A stretch of DNA of 64,000 nt from an uncultured Marinobacter sp. (GTDB taxonomy: Bacteria; Pseudomonadota; Gammaproteobacteria; Pseudomonadales; Oleiphilaceae), in the NCBI RefSeq assembly GCF_947259545.1, contig NZ_CAMYMK010000007.1, positions 682,001 through 746,000 of the forward strand. Reading direction: 5' to 3'. Below, piece by piece: positions 7,211 through 19,165 of the stretch. The first letter of the stretch is position 1; every line of letters starts with the position of its first letter. The notes under the pieces were generated by a model. The model had not been told where the DNA came from, searched no databases, and saw only the letters and a program-made list of their open reading frames with translations. A program made the position numbers and the translations under genes.

Positions 7211-9256
7211 TTACCCGTTTTCTGCCGCCAACTCTCTGACTCGTTGGAAGTCCTCCTCACTGAACACCCCGTTCACCCCTGAGATGGCCGCCAGCTTCAT
7301 GCCGTGCCTGAGGCCGAGTTTGTAGATTTCCCGCACTTTTTCCCATTCAATGTTACGGCCCAGAGTGAAGTTCTCGAATCGCGCTTCCAGTGCCAGCACA
7401 ATGGTTTCCGCCAGGCAGGCATAGACCACCCCGTCGGACAGGCCAATGTCCTTCATGGCCACCTCTCCGGGTAACTGGATTTCACCGGATTCGATCACCA
7501 GCACATCCGGACGTTGGGCGACATCTTCCGCTGAAATATCCAGGGGTCGTGCAACGTCGGTAATCACACAGCCGGGTTTGACCTTCATGATGTCCAGAAT
7601 GCGTTTGCCTGCTCCGGATGTGGCCGTGACAATCATGTCCATGTCCGCCAGGTCACGTTCAGCAGAGCCTGCCACATGCACGATGGCCCCTGGCGTTTCC
7701 TGCTCGATACTTTCCTTCAGGGCCAACAGCTTCGCCGGTTCTGGGGCCGCGAGATACACTTCATCAACCGCTTTGGCCAGTAACCGCGCACATACCGACC
7801 CGATCGCTCCGGTAGCACCTACCACCATCGCTTTACCGGCGGCCTTGCCACTGGGCCCGATGCTTACCCGCCCTATTATTTTCATGGCATCATGGGCTGC
7901 CCAGAGTGCGCCAGAGGCACTGTAACTGTTGCCGGTGGTAATCGGCAGTGGCGCGCGTTTGGCTACCGTAATGCCCGCATCACCGACCACCTTGGTGAAA
8001 GCGCCGAGGCCCATGATCTGAGCCCCCAGCTTTTTGGCCAGTTTCGCCGCCTGCAGCAGTCTTGCGTAGGTGAACTCCGGACCATGGGCCATGATCTCCC
8101 GGGGCGTACCACCCACAGTAATCAGCCAGCCTTCCACTTCATCCCCGGTAGGCGACCGGATACCCGACACCCGGGAATAAACAAACGGGGGTGTGTAAGC
8201 CACCGCCTTCTCAACCAGGTTCATGATGACCGGTGGTGAGACGCTGGCGATCCAGTCCAGCGGCGGTGTTTTGGTAAGGTATTGCTGTGACAGCGGGTGA
8301 ATAACAAAGGCAAATCGATTCACCCGGCGGTAGCCGTCTGGATACAGAATTCTGGGCTCTATGCCCAGCCTCTGAATCACATCCAGGTAATCATCCGGCC
8401 CCAGTTGTTCCGGTGTCCTTGAAAGAGCCGTACTGATCATGGCGTCCAGGACATTGACTCCAATCGGCCGCCCCTCCAACCAGGGACTGTAATCCACCAC
8501 CATGGCTACGCGACGGGAGCGCATCCAGTCCAGAACGGTATCGGTCACGCGCGAGGTGATCACGGTTTTGCCATCCAGCTCATTCGGACCGAAAGATTCA
8601 AGATCGCCGATGGACGCAACGATAACGTGGGCGTCGGACGCAGCCTGGCGCAAAGACCCCTTAACCAGGCTCTCACCAAGCCGCATGAGTGGCGTGTGCA
8701 CGATGCTTTCCACGGCTTTTACCGCCGCCGGTCGAAACATAATGGATGCCGTCAGCGAGGTATAGGTTTCCAGTTGCTTCAGGGACGTAAGCAACCGCGG
8801 CACGCCAAAGTCCATGTAGGGATCTGCAAAGAACAGGTTGTCGGTATGCTCTGACAATGCTTTGGCAATCCGATAGCCTGCCTGACCATTCATGAACAGC
8901 ACACGGGCATTATCGAAGAAGTGCCCCAATTCTGACTGTGTGTGACGAACCGCCCACTCCTGCAGGATGCCCCGCAGGCCAGCACCAGTGGTCACCGGCT
9001 TGTCCGGAATCCAGGCCTCCAGGCGGGCGGTATCCGGATGTTCAAGCTGTTCACGCCCGACTTCATAGTGGTCATGAACCATACTCAGACCGATGGCGTC
9101 TGCCTGATCATGAATGGACTCCAATACCGCTTCGGCCTTTGACAGGTCCCCGTCTGTTCCAATGCGGATGATGCGGAAAGGCTGGCCCAGAAATTCCGTT
9201 TCCATATGGTAGTCGTACTCGGATGAACCCTGGCTGACGCTGACGACGGTTTTCAT
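7211..9256 (-). CDS. Acyl-ACP-reductase-like (AAR) dehydrogenase with large N-terminal domain
   Basis: The protein has 681 aa. From about residue 315 it follows the layout of cyanobacterial long-chain acyl-ACP reductase (AAR): an FAFVIHPLSQQYL start, LGAFTKVV (~418), ITTGNSYSA (~439-447), the NADPH-binding VVGATGAIGS (478-487) and VVYACLAET, where Cys614 aligns with the catalytic Cys of AAR (FACFAEA context). Known AARs are only about 340 aa. The first ~314 residues begin with VVSVSQGSSEYD and RIGTDGDLSKA, which I loosely recall from proteins labelled quinate 5-dehydrogenase-like; function uncertain. GGGGGAGG precedes the ATG. It may reduce an acyl thioester to an aldehyde. Domain homology fairly sure, reaction uncertain. 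Confidence 0.75.
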   Translation of the reverse strand: MKTVVSVSQGSSEYDYHMETEFLGQPFRIIRIGTDGDLSKAEAVLESIHDQADAIGLSMVHDHYEVGREQLEHPDTARLEAWIPDKPVTTGAGLRGILQEWAVRHTQSELGHFFDNARVLFMNGQAGYRIAKALSEHTDNLFFADPYMDFGVPRLLTSLKQLETYTSLTASIMFRPAAVKAVESIVHTPLMRLGESLVKGSLRQAASDAHVIVASIGDLESFGPNELDGKTVITSRVTDTVLDWMRSRRVAMVVDYSPWLEGRPIGVNVLDAMISTALSRTPEQLGPDDYLDVIQRLGIEPRILYPDGYRRVNRFAFVIHPLSQQYLTKTPPLDWIASVSPPVIMNLVEKAVAYTPPFVYSRVSGIRSPTGDEVEGWLITVGGTPREIMAHGPEFTYARLLQAAKLAKKLGAQIMGLGAFTKVVGDAGITVAKRAPLPITTGNSYSASGALWAAHDAMKIIGRVSIGPSGKAAGKAMVVGATGAIGSVCARLLAKAVDEVYLAAPEPAKLLALKESIEQETPGAIVHVAGSAERDLADMDMIVTATSGAGKRILDIMKVKPGCVITDVARPLDISAEDVAQRPDVLVIESGEIQLPGEVAMKDIGLSDGVVYACLAETIVLALEARFENFTLGRNIEWEKVREIYKLGLRHGMKLAAISGVNGVFSEEDFQRVRELAAENG

Positions 9257-9418
9257 ACAGGCCTCCCCCTCTCGCTGTCGCTATGAATAACAGATTAGAC
9301 CACTGCATCGTTCACCGTCTTAGCCCAGATCAAGTTCAGAAGCACTAACGACCGTCTACAATGAAAGAACAAACCCAAACCCTACTCTGACCGCTAATGG
9401 ATTACTCAGGAGCTCGCC

Positions 9419-10432
9419 ATGACACTTCAGGAAGAACTAAGCGCAACCGTTGGGGAACTGGTACAGGCCGGCAAGGGCATTCTCGCGGCGGATGAGAGCC
9501 ACCCCACCATCGCCAAACGTTTCAACGCGGTTGGCGTGGAGTCCAGCGAAGAGAAACGTCGTGAGTACCGCAGTCTCATATTCTCAACATCCGGTCTGGG
9601 GGAATTCATCAGCGGCGTGATTCTGTTTGAAGAAACTCTGGGCCAGACCAGCCTCGACAACCAGCGAATACCAGAGCTTCTTGCGAAACAGGGCATTGTT
9701 CCGGGCATCAAGGTGGACAAGGGCAAAAAACCGCTGATCAATGCCCCGGGCGACGAGATAACAGTGGGTCTGGATGGCCTCGAAGACCGGCTGGAAATCT
9801 ACCGGAATCAGGGAGCCCGGTTCGCCAAGTGGCGGGATGTGTTTCATATCTCCGACACCCTTCCCTCTCCCCAGGCCGTGGAAGCTAATGCGGAAGTGCT
9901 GGCGCGCTATGCGGCCATATGCCAATCCGTGGGAATTGTTCCCATCGTGGAGCCAGAGGTGTTGATTGATGGCAACCACACCATAGAACGCTGCGCGGAG
10001 GTGAGCGAAGCGGTTCTCAGAGAAGTGTTTCACGCCCTTTACCGGCACAAAGTCGAGCTGGAGCAGATGATTCTGAAACCGAGCATGGTGACCCCCGGTA
10101 AGGACAACCCGAAGGCCACGCCTGAAGAAGTGGCTCAGGCAACGATTGGGGTATTCCGTCGCGCCGTGCCTGCCGCCGTGCCCGGCATCTGCTTTCTGTC
10201 CGGCGGCCAGACCCCCGAAGAGGCAACCGCCAACCTGAATGCGATGAACGCCATGGGCGCGCAGCCCTGGGAACTCAGTTTTTCTTATGGACGCGCGCTA
10301 CAGGAGCCCGCCCAGAAGGCATGGGCCGGCAATCTGGAAAACGGACCGGCGGCACAGGAAGCATTGCTCAAACGGGCCAGGCTCAACGGCGCTGCGCGCA
10401 ACGGTAGCTACGCCCCGGACATGGAGGGCTGA
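9419..10432 (+). CDS. Class I fructose-bisphosphate aldolase
   Basis: The 337-aa protein is of the animal/plant class I (Schiff-base) type. Seen are KGILAADESHPTIAKRF (19-35), GVILFEETLGQ, IVPIVEPEVLIDG (~173-185) and MILKPSMVTPGK, where Lys220 is the expected Schiff-base lysine. The C-terminal GICFLSGGQTPEEATANLNAMN holds the phosphate-binding segment. It cleaves fructose 1,6-bisphosphate to triose phosphates in glycolysis or runs in reverse for gluconeogenesis, without a divalent metal. RBS CAGGAG. It is transcribed alone and divergently from the AAR-like gene. A hairpin overlaps its stop codon. Confidence 0.93.
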   Translation: MTLQEELSATVGELVQAGKGILAADESHPTIAKRFNAVGVESSEEKRREYRSLIFSTSGLGEFISGVILFEETLGQTSLDNQRIPELLAKQGIVPGIKVDKGKKPLINAPGDEITVGLDGLEDRLEIYRNQGARFAKWRDVFHISDTLPSPQAVEANAEVLARYAAICQSVGIVPIVEPEVLIDGNHTIERCAEVSEAVLREVFHALYRHKVELEQMILKPSMVTPGKDNPKATPEEVAQATIGVFRRAVPAAVPGICFLSGGQTPEEATANLNAMNAMGAQPWELSFSYGRALQEPAQKAWAGNLENGPAAQEALLKRARLNGAARNGSYAPDMEG

Positions 10433-10441
10433 ACGCCCTCC
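10423..10441. terminator. Hairpin overlapping the aldolase stop codon
   Basis: GGAGGGC (10423-10429) and GCCCTCC (10435-10441) pair around a 5-nt loop that contains most of the aldolase stop. It lies between convergent genes and could serve both directions. There is no clear T-run. Confidence 0.35.
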
Positions 10442-10465
10442 TCTCCTCTGACGATCCCGGTTCAC

Positions 10466-11437
10466 TTACTGGCAACCGAACGTACAGTTGGCGTCGCCAT
10501 CGAAAGACATGGTCCGGCCGCTGAGCGGCAGGTGTACCGGCACGGAAGTCAGTGCGGTAAACATTGCCGTGCGGGTACCCTTGCGCACCTCACCGCCCTC
10601 GGTGGCCGCTTCATTGGCATGCGAGGCAATGACCGCTTTTGGAGCGATCAGGTCATTGATTACGTAGGCCGCTTCTTTGGGACCGGTCGTGAAGGTGTCG
10701 CCGATGTTCATCACCACCAGTTCAGCGCCGTAATGCTCTTTCACCACCAGTTTCTGTTCAGCGGTAATCCCGGTATCGCCTGACAGGTACACCACCAGGC
10801 CGTTACTGAAAGTCAGCACGTAACCGGTGGGCGGACCGACACTGGCGCCAACGCCGGCTGCCTGCAGGTGTTCCGCCAGCGGCCCTGTCAGGAAAGACGG
10901 TGACACGCCATTGCTGTGGACAGCCGGCACCGTGGTGATCTTCACGCCGCCCGTTTCATGCTCGCCTCCGAAGCGGACCAGCACGGAGTTGGCGGGGTCG
11001 CCCCCGGCCTCTTTCAGTTTCGCGGCGAAAAACGCCGGCATTTCGCTGCCGGTGACGATACGCGCCTTTTTCCCTACGGCAATATCAACGGTATTCGATT
11101 GCGGCAAGGTGCCAACGGACGTATCCGGCGAAACACAGCTACCGGCATTGGTCTTGCTAATTCGCTGATCGCCGACGTGATCGCCATGCATATGGGACAC
11201 CAGGATCACATCAATCTCACGAAGCCTGGGGTCGTCTGGACCGGCGACGGTGCGCCCGGCATCGTAGAGGATGCGGGTGCCGTTGGGGTCTTCCAGCACC
11301 AGGGCGCGGTCACGGCTGCAGAATTCGCCATCGTGACTGCCCAGGGGGGTGATCCTGACAGGCTCTTCAGCCAAGGCCCAGGGCGCGGCCAGAGCCAATC
11401 CGGCTGTCAGGGCGGTTATCAATCCAGAACGTTTCAT
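10466..11437 (-). CDS. Periplasmic MBL-fold metallo-hydrolase
   Basis: The protein has 323 aa, with a signal peptide MKRSGLITALTAGLALAAPWALA at the N-terminus. The metallo-beta-lactamase metal motif is SHMHGDH at residues 81-87. Later ligand positions are suggested by AVHSNG, YLSGDTGIT and ASHANE. The fold is therefore the MBL hydrolase superfamily, most like the UlaG/RNase-Z-type 'L-ascorbate lactonase-like' branch rather than antibiotic-hydrolysing lactamases. Several Cys (FCSRD, GSCVS, NCTFGC) may form disulfides in the periplasm. Substrate unknown. GGAGAGGG ribosome-binding site upstream of the ATG. Monocistronic, convergent with the aldolase gene. Confidence 0.85.
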   Translation of the reverse strand: MKRSGLITALTAGLALAAPWALAEEPVRITPLGSHDGEFCSRDRALVLEDPNGTRILYDAGRTVAGPDDPRLREIDVILVSHMHGDHVGDQRISKTNAGSCVSPDTSVGTLPQSNTVDIAVGKKARIVTGSEMPAFFAAKLKEAGGDPANSVLVRFGGEHETGGVKITTVPAVHSNGVSPSFLTGPLAEHLQAAGVGASVGPPTGYVLTFSNGLVVYLSGDTGITAEQKLVVKEHYGAELVVMNIGDTFTTGPKEAAYVINDLIAPKAVIASHANEAATEGGEVRKGTRTAMFTALTSVPVHLPLSGRTMSFDGDANCTFGCQ

Positions 11438-11549
11438 CGGTTCCCTCTCCGCTGTTTGTTATTCGATAGTAATTAACGAGTACGAACAGCGCCTCATTCC
11501 GTACCAGTGTAGTCGGCGGAACAGAATCAGGGACGGAAACGGGGATAAA

Positions 11550-12515
11550 TCAGGCCGCGCAGGAAACCGGAACCGGCTGCTGCAGACAGGCCAGCATTGG
11601 TTCAACCTGGCGGATTTTTCGGGCTTCCGGCCAGAGCATGTCAGCTTCGCGGAAGCCCTGACGCAGGTAGTTGAGCCATTGCTTGATGCGGCCGGTGACA
11701 AACCGGTCTTCCAGGCGCTGCTGCAGGGCAAAGGCGTATTCACGCACCAGGGACACCGCTTCCGGCCAAGTCATGTCCGGCACGGATTCACCATTCTGAC
11801 TGGCGCGGATCTTACGGGCCAGGTCCGGGCGGGCGATCAGCCCCCGCCCGATCATCACGTCATCACAACCCGAGACTTCACGGCAACGCCAGTAGTCGTC
11901 CACAGTCCAGATTTCGCCATTGGCAATCACATGGGTGTTGACCGTTTCCCGGACCCTGGCGATTTCTTCCCAGTAAGCGGGTGGCTTGTAGCCATCCACC
12001 TTGCTGCGGGCATGAATAACAATCTCTTCAGCGCCTGCCGCTTCCAGGGCCTGGGCGCAGGCCACACCCATGGAGCGGTCGTCATAACCCAGACGCATCT
12101 TGGCAGTGACCGGGATGTCCGCTGGTACCGCCTTGCGGACTGCCGCGACGATCTCATGCATCAGCTCCGGCTCTCGCATCAGCACACAACCGCCTTTGTG
12201 TCTGTTGACGGTTTTGGCCGGGCATCCAAAATTGATATCCACCTGCCCCGCCCCCAGCTCGACCGCTTTGGCACCGTGTCGGCCCATCATTTCGGGGTTT
12301 GAACCCAGAAGCTGGACGGCTACCGGCGTACCGACTTCGGTCAGGGCTCCGTTATGCAGCTCCGGTGCGTACTTGTAGAAAATTCTGGGGGGCAGCATGC
12401 CGTGGGTCACGCGAATGAACTCGGTTACGCACCGGTCAATACCGCCAACTTTCGTCAGGGTTTCACGAATGGGTGCGTCTACCAGCCCTTCCATTGGGGC
12501 AAGAATAATTCGCAT
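11550..12515 (-). CDS. dusC: tRNA-dihydrouridine(16) synthase DusC
   Basis: This 321-aa flavoenzyme reduces uridine 16 in the D-loop of tRNA. It opens with MRIILAPMEGLVDAPIRE (FMN barrel start) and has VAVQLLGSNPE and the catalytic-cysteine motif INFGCPAKTVNRHKGG with Cys98, the same number as the E. coli DusC cysteine. VTAKMRLGYDD, IHARSKVDGYKPPAYWEEI and the phosphate-binding VIANGEIWT and DVMIGRGLIARPDL complete the Dus pattern. The KVDGYKPPAYW segment and overall length fit DusC better than DusA or DusB. A GGAG site precedes the ATG. Single gene. Confidence 0.92.
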   Translation of the reverse strand: MRIILAPMEGLVDAPIRETLTKVGGIDRCVTEFIRVTHGMLPPRIFYKYAPELHNGALTEVGTPVAVQLLGSNPEMMGRHGAKAVELGAGQVDINFGCPAKTVNRHKGGCVLMREPELMHEIVAAVRKAVPADIPVTAKMRLGYDDRSMGVACAQALEAAGAEEIVIHARSKVDGYKPPAYWEEIARVRETVNTHVIANGEIWTVDDYWRCREVSGCDDVMIGRGLIARPDLARKIRASQNGESVPDMTWPEAVSLVREYAFALQQRLEDRFVTGRIKQWLNYLRQGFREADMLWPEARKIRQVEPMLACLQQPVPVSCAA

Positions 12516-12605
12516 GAAGGCTCCGGAGGATGAATGGAAAATCAGTCAGCATCTGATCAAAAATCAGCCGGAGAGGATTGTAAGGAATCTGGCGGAAAGT
12601 TGGTA

Positions 12606-12635
12606 GCCGGGCATCCCGAAATCAGGATGCCCGGC
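12606..12635 (-). terminator. 11-bp hairpin downstream of katG
   Basis: GCCGGGCATCC at 12606-12616 pairs exactly with 12625-12635 around an 8-nt loop. It starts 15 bp beyond the katG stop on the minus strand. A short pyrimidine-rich stretch follows in that direction, so it is a likely katG terminator. Confidence 0.6.
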
Positions 12636-12649
12636 CTGTTGCTTTCGAC

Positions 12650-14863
<2,214 letters not shown>

Positions 14864-14928
14864 CTACGGGGACACCATTCAATATAGATCAACCACAGTT
14901 GGCTGCTTGAATGTTTCCTAATGTCAGG

Positions 14929-14943
14929 ATAGAGAACGGCTAT
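14929..14943. promoter_or_regulatory. ATAG-N7-CTAT palindrome upstream of katG (possible OxyR half site)
   Basis: ATAGAGAACGGCTAT matches the outer bases of the OxyR recognition unit (ATAG-N7-CTAT). A full OxyR site needs a second unit nearby, which I do not see, and the inner bases fit poorly. Position and the known control of katG by OxyR make it worth noting only. Confidence 0.3.
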
Positions 14944-14976
14944 GGATTGGGAGGATGAGTTTTAGATTATCGGCAA

Positions 14977-15195
14977 TCAGAGTCGCTCGATGGAAGCAAA
15001 CTTGCCGTCATTGTCGAACAGGATGCGGAAGCTGCCGCGAACGCCGTCGCGGAGATAAAAACGGGAGAGAATACGGGCCGGGAAGCGGACGGAGCGCCCG
15101 TCCCGGGCCGTGGTGTGAACATCGGTGGCCACGCCCTGATAGAGTTTGATCCACTCTTCAGGGCTGATGTTGATATCCACAATAATCTGCTGCAT
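14977..15195 (-). CDS. DUF2835 family small protein
   Basis: The protein has 72 aa. The pattern VRFPARILSRFYLRDGVRGSFRILFDNDGKF...ERL matches what I know of DUF2835, a short gammaproteobacterial family of unknown function. It has no signal peptide or membrane helix. It starts 6 bp after the htpG stop on the same strand, so it is very probably co-transcribed with the chaperone gene. The role is unknown; only the context hints at stress physiology. Confidence 0.75.
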   Translation of the reverse strand: MQQIIVDINISPEEWIKLYQGVATDVHTTARDGRSVRFPARILSRFYLRDGVRGSFRILFDNDGKFASIERL

Positions 15196-15201
15196 GGACT
15201 C

Positions 15202-17094
<1,893 letters not shown>

Positions 17095-17131
17095 GGCTTT
17101 TTTATCTCCTGCTGTTTACGTTCGGTGGAGC

Positions 17132-17240
17132 GGTGCGGTCGGGTAGTCCTGTCCAAAACACGCTGTGAATACGTCCCTGTACGCTCCGCTCCGCCATCCA
17201 TGGCTCCGCAGGGTTTTGGACAGGACTACCCGACCACACC
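17132..17240. repeat. Hairpin repeat element, copy 1 (in htpG leader)
   Basis: The arms 17132-17159 and 17213-17240 (28 bp) are complementary except for one base. The distal part reads GGTGCGGTCGGGTAGTC. The 53-nt core contains two small inverted repeats, TACGTCCCTGTA and GCCATCCATGGC, as in the two copies at 43 kb. The core is related between copies while the arms differ but remain self-complementary. It lies between the htpG start codon and a heat-shock-like promoter. Not a coding region. Confidence 0.85.
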
Positions 17241-17270
17241 ACCCGATTGTCAATGTAGTGTTGCAGTGGG

Positions 17271-17298
17271 AAATGGGGGCAAGCCGGGGCATTTCAAG
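17271..17298 (-). promoter_or_regulatory. Sigma32-type heat-shock promoter for htpG
   Basis: On the minus strand CTTGAA (17293-17298) is followed after 14 nt by CCCCATTT (17271-17278). This fits the sigma32 consensus CTTGAA-N13-15-CCCCAT. It lies about 180 bp upstream of the htpG ATG, between the stop of the upstream gene and the hairpin element. htpG is a classic sigma32 target. Confidence 0.7.
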
Positions 17299-17317
17299 CC
17301 CCGGATCAAAGGGAAAA

Positions 17318-17752
17318 TCAGTCTTCGAGGAGGAAGTGAGCCCTGGCAGTGGCAATCGGTTGGGAGCGGGATTTCTGCCAGGCGGTGATCATCACGTTGG
17401 CCACACGGTTGCCCTGGCGGGTCAGGCGGCACTCGGCGAAGGTTTCGCGGTTCAGGCCTGCGCGCAGGTAATCCAGGGAGAAGTCCACGATCCGGGGCAT
17501 GCTCATGCTGTCCTGGGACATCATCAGGTAGATCGCGGCAGACATTTCCATAAAGCCGCCGATGACGCCACCGTGAATGGCGGGCAGGATCGGATTGCCG
17601 AGGTTTTCTTCTTTCTTCGGCAAGCGGAAGATCAGATCGTCGCCAAAACGGTCACATTCCAGGCCAATAAAGCGGGCGTAAGGAACGCTTTCCAGCAGCC
17701 GCGAAAAATCGCCGCTTTCGCGGGTGTGGCGGAGGATTTCAGGGTCGGTCAT
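17318..17752 (-). CDS. PaaI-family hotdog thioesterase (second of tandem pair)
   Basis: The 144-aa single-domain hotdog protein has the PaaI/4HBT helix motif ILPAIHGGVIGGFMEMSAAIYL (His-Gly-Gly at the start of the central helix) and a following strand IVDFSLDYLRAG. It would hydrolyse acyl-CoA or aryl-CoA thioesters in the cytosol; the substrate is not known. Its start overlaps the stop of the preceding thioesterase gene by 4 bp (ATGA), so the two are translationally coupled. The two proteins are similar in size and layout, suggesting an old duplication and perhaps a heteromeric enzyme. Confidence 0.82.
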   Translation of the reverse strand: MTDPEILRHTRESGDFSRLLESVPYARFIGLECDRFGDDLIFRLPKKEENLGNPILPAIHGGVIGGFMEMSAAIYLMMSQDSMSMPRIVDFSLDYLRAGLNRETFAECRLTRQGNRVANVMITAWQKSRSQPIATARAHFLLED

Positions 17753-18219
17753 TCTTCACCTCCGGTAATCAGATCCCGATAGCCTTTCGGTGTGGCTTCC
17801 TTGCCAATGCGCATGAAGGTACCGACGCAGTTGGCGATGGTTTCGCCGCCTTCCTGGTAGGCCTCGCACCGGGTAAAGATGATGTTGCGGGTGATCTTGT
17901 AGGTTTCCGCGCGGGCAAACACCGGTTTGTGGGGTTCCGCCGGACGCATGTAATCGACCCTCAGGTCCAGCGTCGGGCACAGCTCAAAATCCTCCAGGGC
18001 GCAGATGATCACTGAACCCGAGGTCGTGTCCATCAGCGTGGTAATGGCGCCGCCGTGGATCACGCCGGTATCCGGGTTACCAATAATCCGGTCACTGTAC
18101 GGCAGGCACATGGTCAATACGCCATCGCCTGCGGCTTCAACAGTCAGGCCCAGTTCCCGCGCCTGATTCAGGGTTTCAAGAAACCGGCGAACCCGGTTCA
18201 GTCGGATATCATCAGTCAT
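17749..18219 (-). CDS. PaaI-family hotdog thioesterase (first of tandem pair)
   Basis: The protein has 156 aa. The hotdog signature is DTGVIHGGAITTLMDTTSGSV, with His-Gly-Gly and an Asp on the central helix at the usual catalytic position, followed by LDLRVDYMRPAEP. This fits the PaaI/YdiI acyl-CoA thioesterase group. A 4-bp overlap links it to the second thioesterase gene. It starts 19 bp after the stop of the DUF599 gene, so the three probably form one minus-strand unit. Physiological substrate unknown. Confidence 0.85.
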   Translation of the reverse strand: MTDDIRLNRVRRFLETLNQARELGLTVEAAGDGVLTMCLPYSDRIIGNPDTGVIHGGAITTLMDTTSGSVIICALEDFELCPTLDLRVDYMRPAEPHKPVFARAETYKITRNIIFTRCEAYQEGGETIANCVGTFMRIGKEATPKGYRDLITGGEE

Positions 18220-18237
18220 TCAGTGTCGCCAGATCGG

Positions 18238-18975
18238 TTAACTGTTGGATTTCGAGGCAGCATCGGATTTCCCCGCCGGCTCTTCAAACACTTTTCCGCC
18301 ACGCAGGGCCTCCAGGGCGTTGGAACGGAATTCCCGGCGGTACAGAACGATGACAACCAGTGTGGAGCCCGCGATGAACGCCACCGGATGGATAAACCAT
18401 GTCACCACCGCCATGGCGTAATAATAGGATCTCAAGCCAAGGTTGAAAGCATCCCCCGCCAGGTTGCATACCCGCGCCGCGCTCTGGGCAAAGGCTTCTC
18501 GCGCTGCCGGGCTGACTTTGGTGTCCTCCGGTAATGGTGCGCTCCCGATGAGCACAGCCACAAAGTTGTACATGCGCATAGACCAGGTGAACTTGAAGAA
18601 GGCATAGATAAACACCATCAGCAAAACCACCATGCGCAACTCCCAGATCGCACGACTGGGCAAATTGCCAAACGGCAGGGTACTGAACACCTCCATCACT
18701 TCCTGAGTGTAGCCCAGTGCTGTGATGATACCCGCCAGGATCAGCAGGCAGCTCGACGCAAAGAAAGCACCGTTGCGTTCCAGGTTGCCCACGACCGATG
18801 CATCCGGAATGCGGTTATCCCGGCGCAGCATCCCCCGCATCCAATCCTCCCGGTACAGGTCGAGGGTGTTGGACAGACAAGGTCGGTCATTGGCTTTGCG
18901 TCTGGAATACTCGGTGTAGCCAATCCAGCACACCAGAAACCAGGCCAACGCAGTCAGTTCCAGATAATCAACCAT
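18238..18975 (-). CDS. DUF599 family inner-membrane protein
   Basis: With the start at 18975 the product is 245 aa, beginning MVDYLELTALAWFLVCW. An in-frame ATG at 19032 would add 19 polar residues; the shorter form fits the family, in which the first helix is near the N-terminus. Four membrane helices are visible (near residues 6-20, 90-110, 130-150, 200-225). ANDRPCLSNTLDLYREDWMRGMLRRDNRIPD and FKFTWSMRMYNFVAVLIG are typical DUF599 stretches. Function unknown. It leads a probable operon with the two thioesterases. Confidence 0.75.
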   Translation of the reverse strand: MVDYLELTALAWFLVCWIGYTEYSRRKANDRPCLSNTLDLYREDWMRGMLRRDNRIPDASVVGNLERNGAFFASSCLLILAGIITALGYTQEVMEVFSTLPFGNLPSRAIWELRMVVLLMVFIYAFFKFTWSMRMYNFVAVLIGSAPLPEDTKVSPAAREAFAQSAARVCNLAGDAFNLGLRSYYYAMAVVTWFIHPVAFIAGSTLVVIVLYRREFRSNALEALRGGKVFEEPAGKSDAASKSNS

Positions 18976-19097
18976 GGAGGTTCCATTTGCGGAATCAGAA
19001 AAAGGAAGGTTAACAAGGGCGTTATCATACACTTCGCAGGGAATTCTCTCCAGATTACAAGGGCACGGTGGCTATAACCGCAGATCATCGGATGTGG

Positions 19098-19103
19098 TAT
19101 AAA
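19098..19103 (+). promoter_or_regulatory. Extended -10 box upstream of M48 protease gene
   Basis: TATAAA is preceded by TGTGG, giving an extended -10-like TGG-TATAAA. No good -35 is seen. It is 63 bp upstream of the GTG start. Confidence 0.4.
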
Positions 19104-19165
19104 CTGACCCTAATCACCCGGGGTTACGTACATCCCGGATCAAGGACTGATAACAGGAGTTTACC

